Shown: positions 11,006-23,910 of the stretch, piece after piece
Numbering within the stretch: the first letter of the stretch is position 1
Layout of the letters: every line of letters starts with the position of its first letter
Assembly: GCA_050084985.1 (NCBI GenBank)
Contig: JBITNC010000001.1
Location: forward strand, 155,062,001 to 155,126,000
Direction of reading: 5' to 3'
Length of the DNA stretch: 64,000 bases
Source of the DNA: Nageia nagi
Taxonomy: Eukaryota > Pinophyta
Position numbers and translations under genes: made by a program
The notes under the pieces: model-generated
Database searches by the model: none
What the model was told of the DNA's origin: nothing
Seen by the model: only the letters and a program-made list of their open reading frames with translations

Positions 11006-13020
11006 TAGAGGTGGGTACTATCTTATATCTAAGTATGAGTTTAAAAATAAGAGATGTAAAAAGAGTTTGATCAAATAAAATATTATGAAACATTCACTAG
11101 TAAGTGAAATTAGATTATATACTAAATAAAATAAGTGAATAATAAGATGATTTTATATAAATGGTGTATGCATTTAGATTCTTTAAGAATGAGAAGACCA
11201 TTAATCTACAAGACTTCTTTAATATGAATACAAGGATATCTTATTGAACATGGAAATATTGGATAATTTAAATATGTAATGATATAACTTATGCATTTGA
11301 AATAATAAAATATTTTTTGGATGTGACTTATAGCCCATGAGTTTTCCTTATTGATTTAACATCAAAAGTTTCTTATGTTAATCAAATCCTTATGTCAAAT
11401 GGTGAATGATAATTATGACACCTATATGAATTAATATTACATTTTGATAAGTTGGTAATTATGAGCACATGAATTTTGGATGCTAGTGATTCTAAAGACA
11501 CCTAAAAGACATCTAAATGCTAGTTCAAATTATTGACTATAGTTTTAAAACACAACATAAAAGGAACCTTGAATTGAATGAAAATGAATGAATACTAGTA
11601 AATCATAATGAATTATTGAGAAGAGTCAAATTAAGATGGTTGTACTTGAGAGTAGACAAACTAGTATTTAGTAAAAGAAAAGATGAGAGCATTTTATTGA
11701 TAACATTCCTTCACCCTTCCTTGCTAGAATAATGTATGTCTATTTCAGTAATGCTGTTAGTTGTTTCTAAAGGAAGATATGTGCTTTTAAAAGATTGTTC
11801 CTTATATTTTTACAACATATGTGGGATTTTTGTATCTATAGCATTACTTACACTATTTTCCCTTATCTTTCATCATATGCTTAAATTTACTTTAATAGAA
11901 TAATTAATTAGTTAATGATTTTTGAAATTAAGGAAATGCTCTCATGAAATTAATTTCTCATGCAAGTTAAAAAATATGTTTAAGAATGTTTCCTTGAGTT
12001 TTAGAAATTATTTGTATTTATTCTTTATTAGATTTTAAAAGCATCATGATTTATTAAAGTTAAAAAATTATCAAACATAGTAAACCTATGATCAAGTTAG
12101 TGTCAATCATATCTATTATATTATAGCTAGATGGATTTTCTTCACACTTAAGAAAATAATTAGACCATACAAAATACCCATGATATAAATAGTAGGTATT
12201 GTTGATATATATATATATATGGGAAGGCTAGTAATCCATACCCTAGGGATAGGTGATGTTAAAGGGGTAGTGTTCAATAAAATTATAATTATTGGGTGAG
12301 GGAAATTTATAGTCATATCTTTCAAAATTAAGTGAATAAGGTTATGATAATAATTCCATGGGTGATTGCACTAAATCATATCATTTTAATTATTCATAAA
12401 ATATTGGTAAATATTATTACTTACACCTTATGATGTGGAGGATTATTTGATGAAGATGATGAATAGTACTATAAATGCATTATCTTGGATAATATGGACC
12501 CCAATGAAAAACCAATAATGTCATTACCAAAATAATCATATTGCAATGTAGATGTTGACAATGGAGGGATCACCTAAGAGGTGTATCTCCAACTGGATGT
12601 ATGTATTTCTATAGACCTTTTATATGGTATTGATCAAATTAGGCATGATCAATTTTGACCACATGAGTGTCAACTAGCTAGAGACATTGACATGTTCAAT
12701 GTGGATCACCTTTTTCCATATGTAAATTAAAATATTGGATGTCAAATTAATAAAAAAGATAATATAAAAATTTGTGGTTTTTGAGTGTTAGAAAAAAGGT
12801 GGAACATTATAATTAGAGGCAATTGATATTGCAAATGTGTATCTTCTTGTAATATCAAAAGTTTAATTCATTTAAGGATTCTTGTGTATGTAGGGTATAA
12901 GATCTCAAAAAATTGAGTTAGTTTCATATAACTCAAAAAATTTGGAGAAGGCTAGGATGTAATTTCATTGAAGGAGAAGAAGAAAAACCAAAACAAAATT
13001 ACAAATACTTGTTCATTTAA
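11006..13020. other. AT-rich spacer, no gene recognised
   Basis: Long AT-rich sequence with a short TA run near 12207-12220. Short reading frames, such as 12116-12325 on the minus strand, resemble no family. The stretch from about 12540 to 13020 lies downstream of the minus-strand protease scrap and may be unrecognisable retroelement, but I cannot show it. Confidence 0.4.
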
Positions 13021-13024
13021 AATG

Positions 13025-13205
13025 ATTTAATGACTCTTATGCAACCAAAAGAAACTCTTATGGATTTGTATGTACAATCCTCTTGAAGAAAATCTTCTCT
13101 ACCATCTTAGTTGATACCAAGTTATTAGTGCTTCCACCATCCATAATGACATTGCAACACTTACCTATTCACTTGCAAATAGTTCTAAATAAACTCTTTC
13201 TTTGT
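13025..13205 (-). pseudogene. Ty3/gypsy aspartic protease fragment
   Basis: Minus-strand reading gives CNVIMDGGSTNNLVSTKMVE, then a Lys-Arg stretch and HTNP. It matches the retropepsin segment of the plant gypsy lineage whose usual form is CDVIIDSGS..NVVS..MV.KL...HP.PY. The active-site DSG reads DGG. Stops follow. The rest of the element is not recognisable on either side. Confidence 0.7.
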
Positions 13206-13229
13206 ACAAGTTCATGTACATAATTATTT

Positions 13230-14885
13230 TTAATAATAATTTCTTTCCATGAGTAATTATCCTTGTTCAAACTCTTTTACATATTTTGATATAGCCTCAT
13301 TCTCCTCCATAGCTTATATAAAATGGGTTCTTTCTCAATATCCTCTATAATATGAAGGGAGAGGATCTAAAATATTATGTCAGAGTATAGTGTAAAATGA
13401 ATTAAATAATTTAAAAATTGGTAATTATATGACACAACAACTCATATAAGAGACAACTTGATGTAAAATCAACTACAAGAGACCAATAAAATAGACTCCA
13501 ATCACATAACAAAAATGCAATATAATGGAAGAAACATGCAAATAGATATTGTTATCATTCATGAATTCACACTTCTTATCCAAAATAATACAATCCATCA
13601 TATAGCAATTGAAAACTAAAGAAACCCTAAAAAATGACTTTTCTAAAACTTGCTAAAATTAGAAATGAGTAAGATAGCATCCAAAATTGTTGCACACATT
13701 CCTATTACAATAATGATCCTTAATTTAAATTATCAAGTATAAAATTAATGCATAACAAAATATATTAAAATTCTATCATTCAAAAAAATAAAAAAACCTA
13801 GGAACATAAACTAGAAGCTAATTTTGGGACCCTAGATGTAGAAATCAGGTCCCAAAAATATTTTTTTTGAGGGTCAAGAAAACAAAAGAGTGTCCTGATG
13901 TAAAAAACACACATGAAACAACATTTTAAATTTTTAGGCAAAAAAATATAAGGGTAAAAAGTAATATCTTCAACAAGGTGCATCACAACCCAACAAATCC
14001 TTCAAATATTGCATTACAAATCTCTATATGATGAAGAAACTCCACCTTTTAGATCATAAAAACATTGAATTATACATAAAATATATGATAAAATATGTAA
14101 AAGCATAATATAATAATTGTTTTTTAATAAAAATGAATCAACAAAATCACAAAGGGTTATACAAGCCATGGGCTAAAACCATGTATGATTATAATATAAA
14201 CTACAAGTATTTAATTCTTGCAAATCCTACGAGATATTTCCACCAATTTATATCATGTTATTTGTAATTGATCCAACTCCATTTCCTCCATACAACTAGG
14301 ATAAACCTCAATTTTGATGTGACTATGTTGATACCTCAATTCTTGATAACTACATCAAATCCTTGCTTCCTCACTAGTGGGTCAATATCTCCAATTTTTA
14401 CAAATGGATTGATAACACTTCTACTTGTTATAGGATTAGTTGAATGTACTTCCATGACTAGGACATCAACAAAAATCATGTATTCAAACCAAATACATAG
14501 GAATATATATTTGGATTGATAAAAACTACCTTAATGTTGAGTTAACAATATACTTTATTATAGATATGGTGGTAGTAGACTCCCTACTACTAGGACCTAA
14601 CACCATGTGTGTAATTGGGTCAATAGAAGACTCCATACTATAGGGATAACACAATAATACTATACTTTCATGTCACTAATAGGATTCATTTCCATTAGGA
14701 TAACACTAGGATATTTTCCATTAGGCCAACACTAGACCACCCTACCATCAATCCATCAACATATACAACCTACTACCAAACTAGTTCTAGTTACCCTAAT
14801 ATTGAGTTGATTATACCTATAATAAATGAAAAAACTTAAAATTATCCTACTTCTTAAATTCAATAGAGTGTATTTCAATAGGTCT
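13230..14885. other. AT-rich spacer, no gene recognised
   Basis: No family match. Around 14570-14750 there are recurring short words such as ctactaggac, attaggataacac and attaggccaacac. The 3' LTR of the minus-strand copia fragment would be expected here, but I could not delimit one. The open frame at 14268-14519 on the plus strand has no recognisable product. Confidence 0.4.
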
Positions 14886-14887
14886 AT

Positions 14888-15735
14888 TTATCCTCTACAT
14901 AACTAAAACTTATATGTACTAACAAACTTAGTGAGGGACTCTAACATTTTTTCCTATCTACACTTTCTCAATAAACACCTTATTTTGTTCAATTATGTAT
15001 AGAATAACATGGTATTATATGTAAATATGATTTATTATAGCATGGTAATAAGGATTCTTAGCAAGAAAAATTATACTCTAACTATCATATTTAATTCTTA
15101 CAACTTTATGATCAAACCCAATATTAGCATAAAATATTTGTAGCCACATGATTCTTTACAAGATTATGTGGCTATAGAGAAATAATATATTATCATTTAC
15201 TCATCCAAATAACAACTCCACCAAATAGGTTAAACTGATAGCCACTTATTTATATTTCTTGATCAACATCTCCAACCTAGTTTTTATCAACATATCCATT
15301 AATGTTTAGAATCTCACAAGGTTCTCCTAGATAACAGATCATATAATATAATGTACCACACATATATTTGAATAAAATTTCATAATTATGAAATGATACT
15401 TTCTATTTTTGGACATGTATCTACTTAAAATCCCATTACTTGCATGATGTTTGGATGGCTAAATACTATGGAGTACATCAAGCTTTCTACAATACTCATA
15501 TAAAAGACATAAGCTATTTCTTCTTCCTCCGCTAGAGTCTAAGGGCACTAATCAATAGTAATCTTAGAATCTAAAGGAACATGTACTAATACAAGTTTGT
15601 AATCCTACATATTGAATCTCTTCAACACTACCTTAGCATATTTAGCCTAATTTATTGGTTTCAAAAGATTATTTCAAATATTAGATGTCCAAGAGTGAAG
15701 ATTATCATCAAGAATATTCATGCTTAGTATTTGGT
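14888..15735 (-). pseudogene. Ty1/copia RT C-terminus and RNase H fragment
   Basis: Reading the minus strand from 15735: QILSMNIL, then AKYAKVVLKRFNM, then VESLMYSIVF...HPNIMQVMG. This is the end of copia RT, with SLMY and the RPDI-like block. RNase H follows: INGYVDKN.VGDVDQE, FGGVVIWMSK, KYDS.SIIFLAKNP, ESLTKFVSTYKF and CRG then stop. Block order is diagnostic of Ty1/copia. Many TAG and TGA codons interrupt it. gag, integrase and LTRs are not visible. Confidence 0.88.
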
Positions 15736-15739
15736 ATAT

Positions 15740-17049
15740 TCCATTTGAAATTAGTGGAATATTACTATGGTAAGGGAAATCCCAATATCATACTTGCAAA
15801 CAATAAAATCTAGTAGCACCAAGGCAACAAAGTTTGTGAGAAATAAGTTGAATAGGTTCATAGCATTTTGGATCCATTTTGAAAGTTGAGGCATTATTAG
15901 CAATGAAAAGACACTAGTTGCAAAGCATATAATTTCTAAGAAAAATCATTATTGAGATCAAGTTGATGTATTCTTGAGCAATTTTGAAGATTGCTAGTGT
16001 TGGGGACCTAATGCAATTGGTTGAAAAGTATTTTAAATACTATATATACTAGATTTTGTGTTATTTTGGAGATTGTAGTGTCTATTTTATGGTTGTAATT
16101 TCTTGATTTGATGAATTTATAATTTATATCTCTATTTGATAGTGGATGTTTCCCCACTTTGGGGTTCACCATTACAAATTTTTTTTTATCTCATTTTGTG
16201 TATGTGTTCAATTTTATTATTAGTTATTTATCTCAATTTAATCAATATTGCATCATATTTTTTAGAGACATAAATAATTCAATTGATAAATATATATATG
16301 AAGATCCTAGTAATCCATAAATTTTATGTGATTATATATAATGTGGTAATAGATCCTATTGATATATTTATGTGTATCTTATGAGAGGGACTCCATCAAT
16401 GTTGTAGCTATTAATATTAGACTTTGCTAGTGTTGTGATATTGAAGATTTGATTTCATTTAAGAAGGCTACGTATGTAGGATCTAATATATCATAAATTT
16501 AACATACTTTTGTATAACATAGAAATTGGGAGAAGGATGAAAAGTACTTATATGGAAGAAGAAAAATAACAAAAAAATGGAAATGAATGAAGTACAATTT
16601 AAAAGTAAAATCTTGACAATAGAGGACACATTCTCCCAATTCATGAGGATGATGTAGGCTAAATAATCTATAAATAGAGAGTAAACATAGCCTAAGAATA
16701 TGAAAATAAATTCTAATATTGCATGCCCTTCTTCACTTCCTTTCAAGCTAGAGGCTAAAGTTAAAATATCTATTTTTGAAGAAATTGATACTGAGAAGTT
16801 AGATAATTAGCTAAAGTAAATTTGACATATATTTACAAGTACATGATATGGTTAATGGTGTATAAATGATTTCCTTTACAAGATTGAAAATAGAAATACA
16901 TGCTTTAGTTTGGTGGGAAATCCATGTAGAAGCCCTCAAGCATGATAACCAATCATCCATTATATCATGAGAGTATTTTAAGAACTTACTCAAATATAAA
17001 CTTTATCCATTAGGTCATCAAAATAAACAATAAATGTAATACACCAAAA
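15740..17049. other. AT-rich spacer, no gene recognised
   Basis: Nothing identifiable. The minus-strand frame at 16483-16746 is hydrophobic and low-complexity and probably chance. The sequence near 15740-15800 abuts the copia fragment and may be decayed RT. Confidence 0.4.
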
Positions 17050-17282
17050 ATGGGCTTTAGAGATGGGAAATTTGAAGCATTGTTGATGGGACAATTTTTA
17101 ATGATTGTAATTGCATTTTTCATACATGTAATCTTATCAAATAATTGTTATCCCTTGTATTTTTTCACATTTTAAAAAATACATATCTATCAGGGATTAA
17201 CACTTGATAATTTCATCTAGAATAAAAGTATCTAGGGATGTTTAAAAAATATTTTGTGCATATCCTACAATCATTATAAACT

Positions 17283-17660
17283 ATGAAACTATGCTTGCAT
17301 CATGCATCCTACCAAATAATTCTTAGGACTTGTGTATTCTTCTATATTTTTGTATACATATCTATCATGGTATTCAAAACTATAAAATTTAGTTTAAAAA
17401 AACAAAGTAGAAACATCCATATAATCAATTTAGATTTTATATTAGTTATTTTGCTAGTTAAGTTCAAATCTCCCTCAAGATAACCTACATGACCAATAAG
17501 TTCAACAATGGATGTATAATGATTCATCCAAGGAATATTATTGTAATAAAAGTTTCTTATGCTATTAGAATACATATAAAGGTTATACTATAAGGGTTTC
17601 CTACTAAATGATTCATCAAAGAGTTTGAGGGCATATGTATTGTAGCTATGAATTACATAT
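17283..17660 (-). pseudogene. PPR fragment, first tandem copy
   Basis: Minus-strand product 17342-17575 contains MNHYTSIVELIGHVGYLEGD, then LNLTSKI and IIWMFLL, followed by TMIDMY. It matches the L2/S2 region of PLS PPR proteins (usual form M.HYACIVDLLGRAG.L.EAL..I..MP). In this decayed copy a MIDMY segment follows WMFLL directly, where an E motif would be expected. Confidence 0.8.
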
Positions 17661-18095
17661 CTTCCAATTACATTCCATGAAATTATATCTTATGTAAAAA
17701 AATAAAGGGAACTTAGGTGGGAATTTGGAAAGTTATTAGGTGGGCACTTGGAAATTAGTTTTGAGTTTTCTTAAGAGAGTAGAGATGAGAATTAGAGGAA
17801 AGGAGATTCAAGGGTTACATGAGAGGAGAGGTGAGGGGGCATGAGTAGAGGCACTGGTGAAGCATGTATTCTTGCACATTTTGCATACATTTAATCTTGC
17901 CAAATAATTATTGTTACTTTTATTCTTTTGAATTTTTACAAAGTACATGTCTATCAAGGCATAATATCTGATGATTGGGTAAAGAACAAATATATATAGG
18001 TACTTTTTAGAATATACATTTTATGTATATCTTACAATCATTACAAACCATGAAACTATGTTTGCATATTGAATCTTATAGATGATTATTAGGCC

Positions 18096-18450
18096 TTATT
18101 TATTCTTATACATATTTATTAGGGGATTTAAAGCTTCACCATTCAATTTATAAGCACCAAGTAGACACATCCATACACCCAATTCATGTTTTATATTGGG
18201 CATTTCGATAATGAAGTTTAAAGATTCCTCAAAATAGCTTGCATAACAAAGAATGTTAACAATACATGTATAATGATTCATCCTAAGATTAATGCAATAA
18301 GAGTCAATCATGCTATTAAAATATATAAAAAAGGTTATTATGTAAGGGTTTATTAATAAGTGCTTCATCAAATAGTTTAAGGTCATCTTTATTGTAGGTA
18401 AGAATTGCATATCCTCTAACCATTACATTTCATGAAATTATGCGTCATGT
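18096..18450 (-). pseudogene. PPR fragment, second tandem copy
   Basis: Frame 18096-18410 reads RMNHYTCIVNILCYASYFEE, then SLNFIIEMP and WMCLLGAYK. It is the paralogous copy of the 17.3-kb fragment. It also passes directly into NPLINMYKNK, showing both copies share the same rearranged junction. Confidence 0.82.
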
Positions 18451-18699
18451 AAAAAATAACTAGAACTTATGTATTCAATTGAAACGTTATCAGGTGGGAA
18501 CTTGAAATTTATTTTTGAGTTTGTACAAGAAAGGAGAGATAAAGTTTAAGGGATAGGAGAGACAAAGCAATACAAAAAGGGGAATCAATACCATAAATAT
18601 CTTCTACATTTTGCATACATTTATCTTATCAAATAGTTGCATACATGATGTCAAATAAAATACTATATCATCACATAATTTCAGCACTAAATATGGAAG

Positions 18700-20900
18700 G
18701 AGAGGTATAATAAGCTATGTATATATTGAAGAAAGTTCTTGACTCTTATACATCTTATCAGACCTCTCTTTCTATGATATGTGTCTATGTATTGCTCGAC
18801 TATACATAATATTCTTATATAAACATTTATTAGTCTAAATAACTGCAACATCCATAATATACTTATATATCAACATGCAAATATATATGTGCATATTATA
18901 TCATATTTAAATAATATTTATAGTAGTACCATTGTAATATATTCATGTAATACTTGTATATCATAGTTTGGTGTAATATACCCTAAAAATATATTCCATG
19001 TAAGGAAAAAATATTTTTGTAGTACATTGAAGAATTGAATTAAGTAACTCAAATGCATCTTTCCATAAATGGGTATTTAGGGACAATGTTATTTCACAAT
19101 GTAGTTCCTTTCCATTTCATTCTCAAAATTTGTTTATGTAAAATTGGACAAAATCATTAATTACTTTTTTTTTTTTTTTTGAAAATAATTGATAGCCTTT
19201 AAACCATGACTATTTTGGGCATATCCTATTATCATTCTATTCCTTAAGATTATGTATTTCTTCTACAATTTCCTAATTTTTTTTAGATTTATTAAGAGGC
19301 CAAATATGGGATCGTATTGTAATGATTATAGTTCATGAGATGGTATCCATATTTGTTGCATTTTATCAAATAATACATGGGTGTTTTCTATGAGTTCTAT
19401 AGGCATAAAGAAAACATGTTTTCAATGCAACATCATGTGTTATTTGCATGCTATTTATAAATTCCTTTACTTCATCTTATAGAAACATATGGGTGATTAG
19501 GTCAAACTTATGATCAATATGCTTTATGAATAAATAAAGTATGTTTCCTTCTAAAAGGTCATTGTTGGACATGTAGTTCTACATCAACCTATAAAGAAAT
19601 TATTACATATAATTTTAGATTATACGGATGATGAAAATATAAGTGCAAGATAATAGAGTGAATCCAAACAAAATGACTATACAAAATGATAATGAAAAGA
19701 GCAAAGGATAATTAAGAGTTTCTCTACTCTCTTCATAACAAAGTACTAGGTTATTGTCAACCCATTCTCTAATATTTGTCATTCGAGTGTTTTCTATCTC
19801 CTTTAAGTATTTATTCTTTTATATTTGCAATTATTGCACCTCCTTATCTAATTTTACACTATATAATTGTACAATATTCCTAAGAAATATTAAAATACCA
19901 TGAATATATAATTTTAAAAAATAAGGCTTTCATAAATACAACATTGATATATATAGGCAAGCACATTCACTTGATAATATGATATAAACAATTAAAGAGT
20001 TTAAGGGCATCCTTATTATAGCCATCAATAATACTATTTATTTGTACAAATATGTTTTAGCAACATTTTAAAAAATTGGAATAAAATATGGTTTTGTTTC
20101 TACCTAAAAGTTTGCACCATGTCGTTGTGCAAGATTATTTATATTTTGAATTACTTTACATCACAAATAATTTCCATAATAACATTCTCCATGTTTGAAA
20201 CACAATTTTCCACTTTAGTATAAATATTTAACTACCTCATCAAGAAATACATTATGTACATAATGCAATTATTGCATTCCAAAAGATTATGTCTATCTTA
20301 TTCATTTCCCTAAAGATATTCTTATCTTCCTTAAGAATCCTAACCTAGGCATATCTTATAATCAATGAATTCCAAGAGATGATATTTCTTCACCATATTA
20401 TGTTAAATATTACATAGACTTTATGCATATTCCCAAGCATAACATACATGTTAATTAGGAAGTTGGAAGGACCATGTTGGATTTTATATTTTCTATATTT
20501 CTCATGCATATTTATTAGGGAATTTTGAAAATGGAAGCCAAAGATTCATCAAAATAGCTTTCATGACCATGAAGTCATATTGTAACAAATAATATAAGAT
20601 ACCAACTATAAAGTGTCATAAATGAGTTAAGATAAGGATGTAATAAGGAATAATGTGATCATAAGTATTAACTTGTGAGAGACCACTATGATCGGACACA
20701 TCATATTGATGTAGATAGAATTACTAATAAATAGACATACCACTATGGTAATAATATTGATACTATGGTAATAATATATATAATTAGAGATTCTATCTAT
20801 ATTAATATCATAGTTATTATAATATTTTTTCATAAATTGATGCTTATAATCATAAATAGATGCTTATAAATCATGCTTATGTTAATCATGTCATTTTTCT
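18700..20900 (-). pseudogene. sparse, heavily decayed PPR remnants in AT-rich DNA
   Basis: Two short blocks are still legible on the minus strand: RMIIGYAQNSHGLKAI (about 19185-19245) and SWNSLIIRYA (about 20345-20390). A possible HVLFDKMQQ is near 19340-19390. The rest is AT-rich with a poly(T) run near 19165-19180. The frames at 20627-20833 are not convincing. Confidence 0.6.
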
Positions 20901-20934
20901 ATTGTATAAGGTCATTCCGTAATATATCAAACTC

Positions 20935-21150
20935 TTCATTAAATTTGAGTAAGTGGGAGACTCACATATTTTGAATTAATAAGCCTTATCTTCTTAGATC
21001 TTAAGATATTGGATTTTAAGTATTTTTTTGTAATATTTACAACCCTTATTCTATTATAGCATTTACATACCTCATCAATTAGACCTACATGGATGTATGT
21101 AAGTAGAATACATAAAAATGTTATATTGTTAGGGTTACTTCCCATAGATT
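20935..21150 (-). pseudogene. PPR fragment (L-motif)
   Basis: Product 20939-21145 starts MGSNPNNITFLCILLTYIHV and continues GLIDEVCKCYNRI. It matches the usual G..PN.VTF..VL.ACSHAGLV.EG..YF..M block before the E region. It is isolated from other repeats by stops. Confidence 0.82.
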
Positions 21151-22026
21151 ACATATCATCTAATAATTGTAGTCCATGAGACTGTGTTTGCGTCATGCAT
21201 CATTTCAAACAATTCTTGGGCCTTATGCATATCTTCAAATTATTACAATCTATGAAACTAAATTTTATGAGGCATATTTATTCTATTATTAGAAATCCAT
21301 TTAAACTTCTATCTTTCATCAATGTTCTTATCCTTTGAACATCAAAGTAACTACCCTTACCTCCTTGGTTAGTTGTATTCATTCCTCTAAGGCACATTTA
21401 TTTTGTTAAATATTCTTAAATGAGTACTTAGAATCTTAACACCCTTGATATAAAGCTTACTTTCTTAAAGGATATTGGGGGATAAACCCAATGTAAGATC
21501 CTATGTAATACTTTGGCATTTGAAAATCTTCCATGTTTCTTTTGGCAAGTTCTAAGCAAGGATAAGAGAAGAAACTAAACATGAAGGTGATCAAGAACAC
21601 AATAATAAGATAAGTAACTTTTAGTTATTTTTATTGCATGTTGTTATTTTTATCACAATGATATATACCAAATTTTTATTATTATTTATCTATGTAGAGA
21701 AGTTTTTTCATATATTTATTGGTATCATATCATAAGTTTTTACAACTAAATATGAAGGTGATAAAGAATACACCAATAAGATAAGTAACTTTTAGCTATT
21801 TGTATTGCATGTTGTTCTTACATCAGAGTTATATCTACTAAGATTTTATTATTATTGATCTATATAAGGTGTGTTTGTTGATATATTTATTAATAACATG
21901 TCATAGTTTATTGCAATTGAATATAAATGTGATGAAGAACACAATAGTATGATAAGTAAATTTTGTAATATTTTCATCGTATACTTTTATGATTTTTAAT
22001 TTATGATAAAGTGTAGTTTATTATAG

Positions 22027-22190
22027 ATGCATATTTATTTCATTAGGTATATTTGTTACAAATTCTATAGGTACTAAGAAGATAAGTCTACACTATACCA
22101 TCAATTTTTATAGGCATGTTGTTTATAATATCTTTTTCTTCATCTAGATACTCAACAATCTATAAAAATGTATATTTATTTCACCAATGA
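22027..22190 (-). pseudogene. PPR S2/E1-like fragment
   Basis: The minus strand reads YLDEEKDIINNMPIKIDGIV, then a TAG codon, then TYLLSTYRI. It matches the Y.EEA...I..MP..P...W..LL.ACRI motif. It lies downstream of an E/E+ tail, so it must belong to a different copy. Confidence 0.72.
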
Positions 22191-22226
22191 CTTGAATGTT
22201 ATAGAATATACAACCAAAAAGCATAT

Positions 22227-22460
22227 TTATTTGGAATATATTTCTAGATGCAACATATGTATTGTATTTGGAATATATCCCATTGTCTTCATCTCACTTA
22301 AAAATTTCTCCAATTTTTCATAAATCTTATATGTTTGTGGGTGTGATCTATCTCTTGTAAGAAAAATATGTGCCCTTTTATCAAATTCAATCCAACTACA
22401 TCTAGGTTTCTTCTTAATTTCTCTATTTATCATAAATATCCTTACTCTTTGAATATCATC
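22227..22460 (-). pseudogene. PPR E/E+ domain fragment
   Basis: Product 22227-22433 begins MINREIKKKPRCSWIEFDKR, then AHIFLTRDRSHPQT, IYEKLEKFLSEMKTMGYIPN and LHLE. This is the end of the E2 and the E+ region of PLS PPR proteins (usual K.PGCSWIE...H.F...D.SHP...IY..L..L...M...GYVPDT). No DYW deaminase motif follows in frame. It probably continues the 22461-22720 fragment, one frame over. Confidence 0.9.
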
Positions 22461-22730
22461 TCAACTACCCACTTCAACATACATATTTGAAAGAAGAACA
22501 TAAGATGGAGCATATTTAATCTTTAACAAAACAATAATTGTTACCTTATATTCCCCTATTCCTACATTCTTATGTGATCTACTAGCACTAATAAGATACA
22601 TTAACACACCCAATTTAGATTTTATGGGCATCTTAACAATTAAGTTCAAAGCTTTCTTAAGATAGGATACATGAATAAGAAGGTCAGTAATGCATGTATA
22701 CTCATCCATCCTATAAATAATGCAATAAGA
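22461..22730 (-). pseudogene. PPR L2-S2-E1 fragment
   Basis: Product 22461-22709 reads MDEYTCITDLLIHVSYLKKA, then LNLIVKMPIKS, LISASRSHKNV and YVLLSNMYVEVGS. It matches the canonical order before E/E+, including the diagnostic Y.LLSN.Y. Together with 22227-22460 it forms a nearly continuous PPR C-terminus. Confidence 0.9.
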
Positions 22731-22869
22731 GACTCATGCTATTAAATTATTTACAACCCTCATACACTAGATTTGTATGGATGCATTGAAGAATAATGTA
22801 TAAAAATGTTATGCGATTAAGGTTTCTTCCTAATTGCTTCATTAGATCAAAGAATTTAAGGTAATCCTT

Positions 22870-23910
22870 GCTATACCTCTAATCATTCTAGTCTATGAAA
22901 TTGTGTTTGCATCTTCATCTTGTTAAAATATTCTTGGGACTTTTGTATTCTTTCACATTTTGCTTTTTTTTTTTTTTTTTTGTAACCATGAATTTTAATA
23001 TTTTCTAATCATTTAAATCCATGAAACTATATTTCTATCATGTTTCTTATCAAATAATTCTTAGTCTTCATGTATTCTTACACATTTTATATCCTTACTA
23101 TAGCCATGAATTACATATACTCCAATCATTGCAATCCATGAAACTATATTTGTATAATAAATCTTGCAAAATATTATTGAGCCTTGTGTATTCTTATACA
23201 TTTTGCATCCTTGTTGTAGACATGAATTTCATATCCTCCAATCATTGCAGTGCATGAAACTATGTTTTCATTATGCATCTTATCAAATATTTATTGGTTC
23301 TTATGTATTCTTTAATATTTTTCATCCTTGTTATAGCCATGAATTACATTCCATGAAATTATATTTGCATAATGAATTTTGTTAAATAATTCTTAGGCCT
23401 TATGCATTCTTCTAGTTTTTACATCCTTTTTATAGCCATGGATTGCACATCCTCTAATCATTACAGTTCATGAAATTATGTTTCATCATGCATATTATAA
23501 AATAATTCTTAGGCCTTATGTATTATTCCAAATTTACATGCTTATTATAGCTATGAATTACATATCCTCCAATCATTGCATTCCATAAAACTATATTTTT
23601 ATCATGCATCTTATCAAAAAATTCCCAAGCATTATGTATTATTCCATATATTACATCCTTATTATAACAATGAATTGCATATACTTCAACCATTTCAATC
23701 CATGAAATAATATTTGCATCATGCATCTTGTCAAAAACTTTTGGGGCCTTGTATATTCTTCCATATTTTTCATCCTTATTGTAGCCATGAACTATGTATC
23801 CTCCAATCATTATAGTCTATTAAACTAATTTTCCATCATACATCTTTTTAAACAAATCCTATGCCTTACATATTCTTCCATATTTTGCATACATGTCTAT
23901 AGGGTATTGA
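22870..23910 (-). repeat. array of about nine 117-bp (39-codon) PPR S-motif units
   Basis: On the plus strand the phrase ccatgaattacatatcctcc recurs near 22986, 23104, 23220, 23338, 23437, 23551, 23668 and 23784, with one more partial unit to the left. Spacing is 116-118 bp except 99 and 114. On the minus strand each unit reads like an S motif: GRI.KA..FDKMHDANI, then SWNAMIGGYVIHGYNKD. Entry into the array (about 23880) reads DMYAKYGRICKA. The period equals 39 codons, not the usual 31-36. The open frame at 23523-23810 holds over two units. Unit 22870-22990 carries a poly(T) run. Confidence 0.88.

Larger units (their letters stand above)
17060..18640 (-). repeat. about 750-bp tandem duplication of a PPR segment
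   Basis: The words catacat(g/t)taatctt and ccaaataatt recur at about 17121, 17884 and 18614, spacing 763 and 730 bp. Between them the PPR S-like, L-like and CIVNIL blocks recur in the same order. A purine-rich stretch (aggagaggtgag type) ends copies one and two. It consists of two copies plus the start of a third. Confidence 0.72.
17050..23910 (-). pseudogene. PPR gene graveyard (PLS/E-type relics)
   Basis: PPR proteins bind organellar RNA, and PLS-type members with E/E+ tails act in C-to-U editing. Across 6.9 kb the minus strand repeatedly shows PPR words separated by noise: MNHYTCIVNIL, YAQNSHGLKAI (about 19190-19240), SWNSLIIRYA (about 20350-20390), NPNNITFLCILLTYIHVGLI (about 21050-21140), DMYAKYGRI and SWNAMIGGY. 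They belong to several overlapping or duplicated pseudogene copies. No frame exceeds about 110 codons. Individual pieces are listed separately. Confidence 0.88.

Noticed and set aside
16483-16746. 87-codon hydrophobic minus-strand frame
   Set aside because: No motif, no flanking gene context, and composition typical of AT-rich noise.
22870-23910. CRISPR-like array
   Set aside because: The whole unit repeats, with no unique spacers, and it reads as PPR motifs; the context is a plant nuclear genome.
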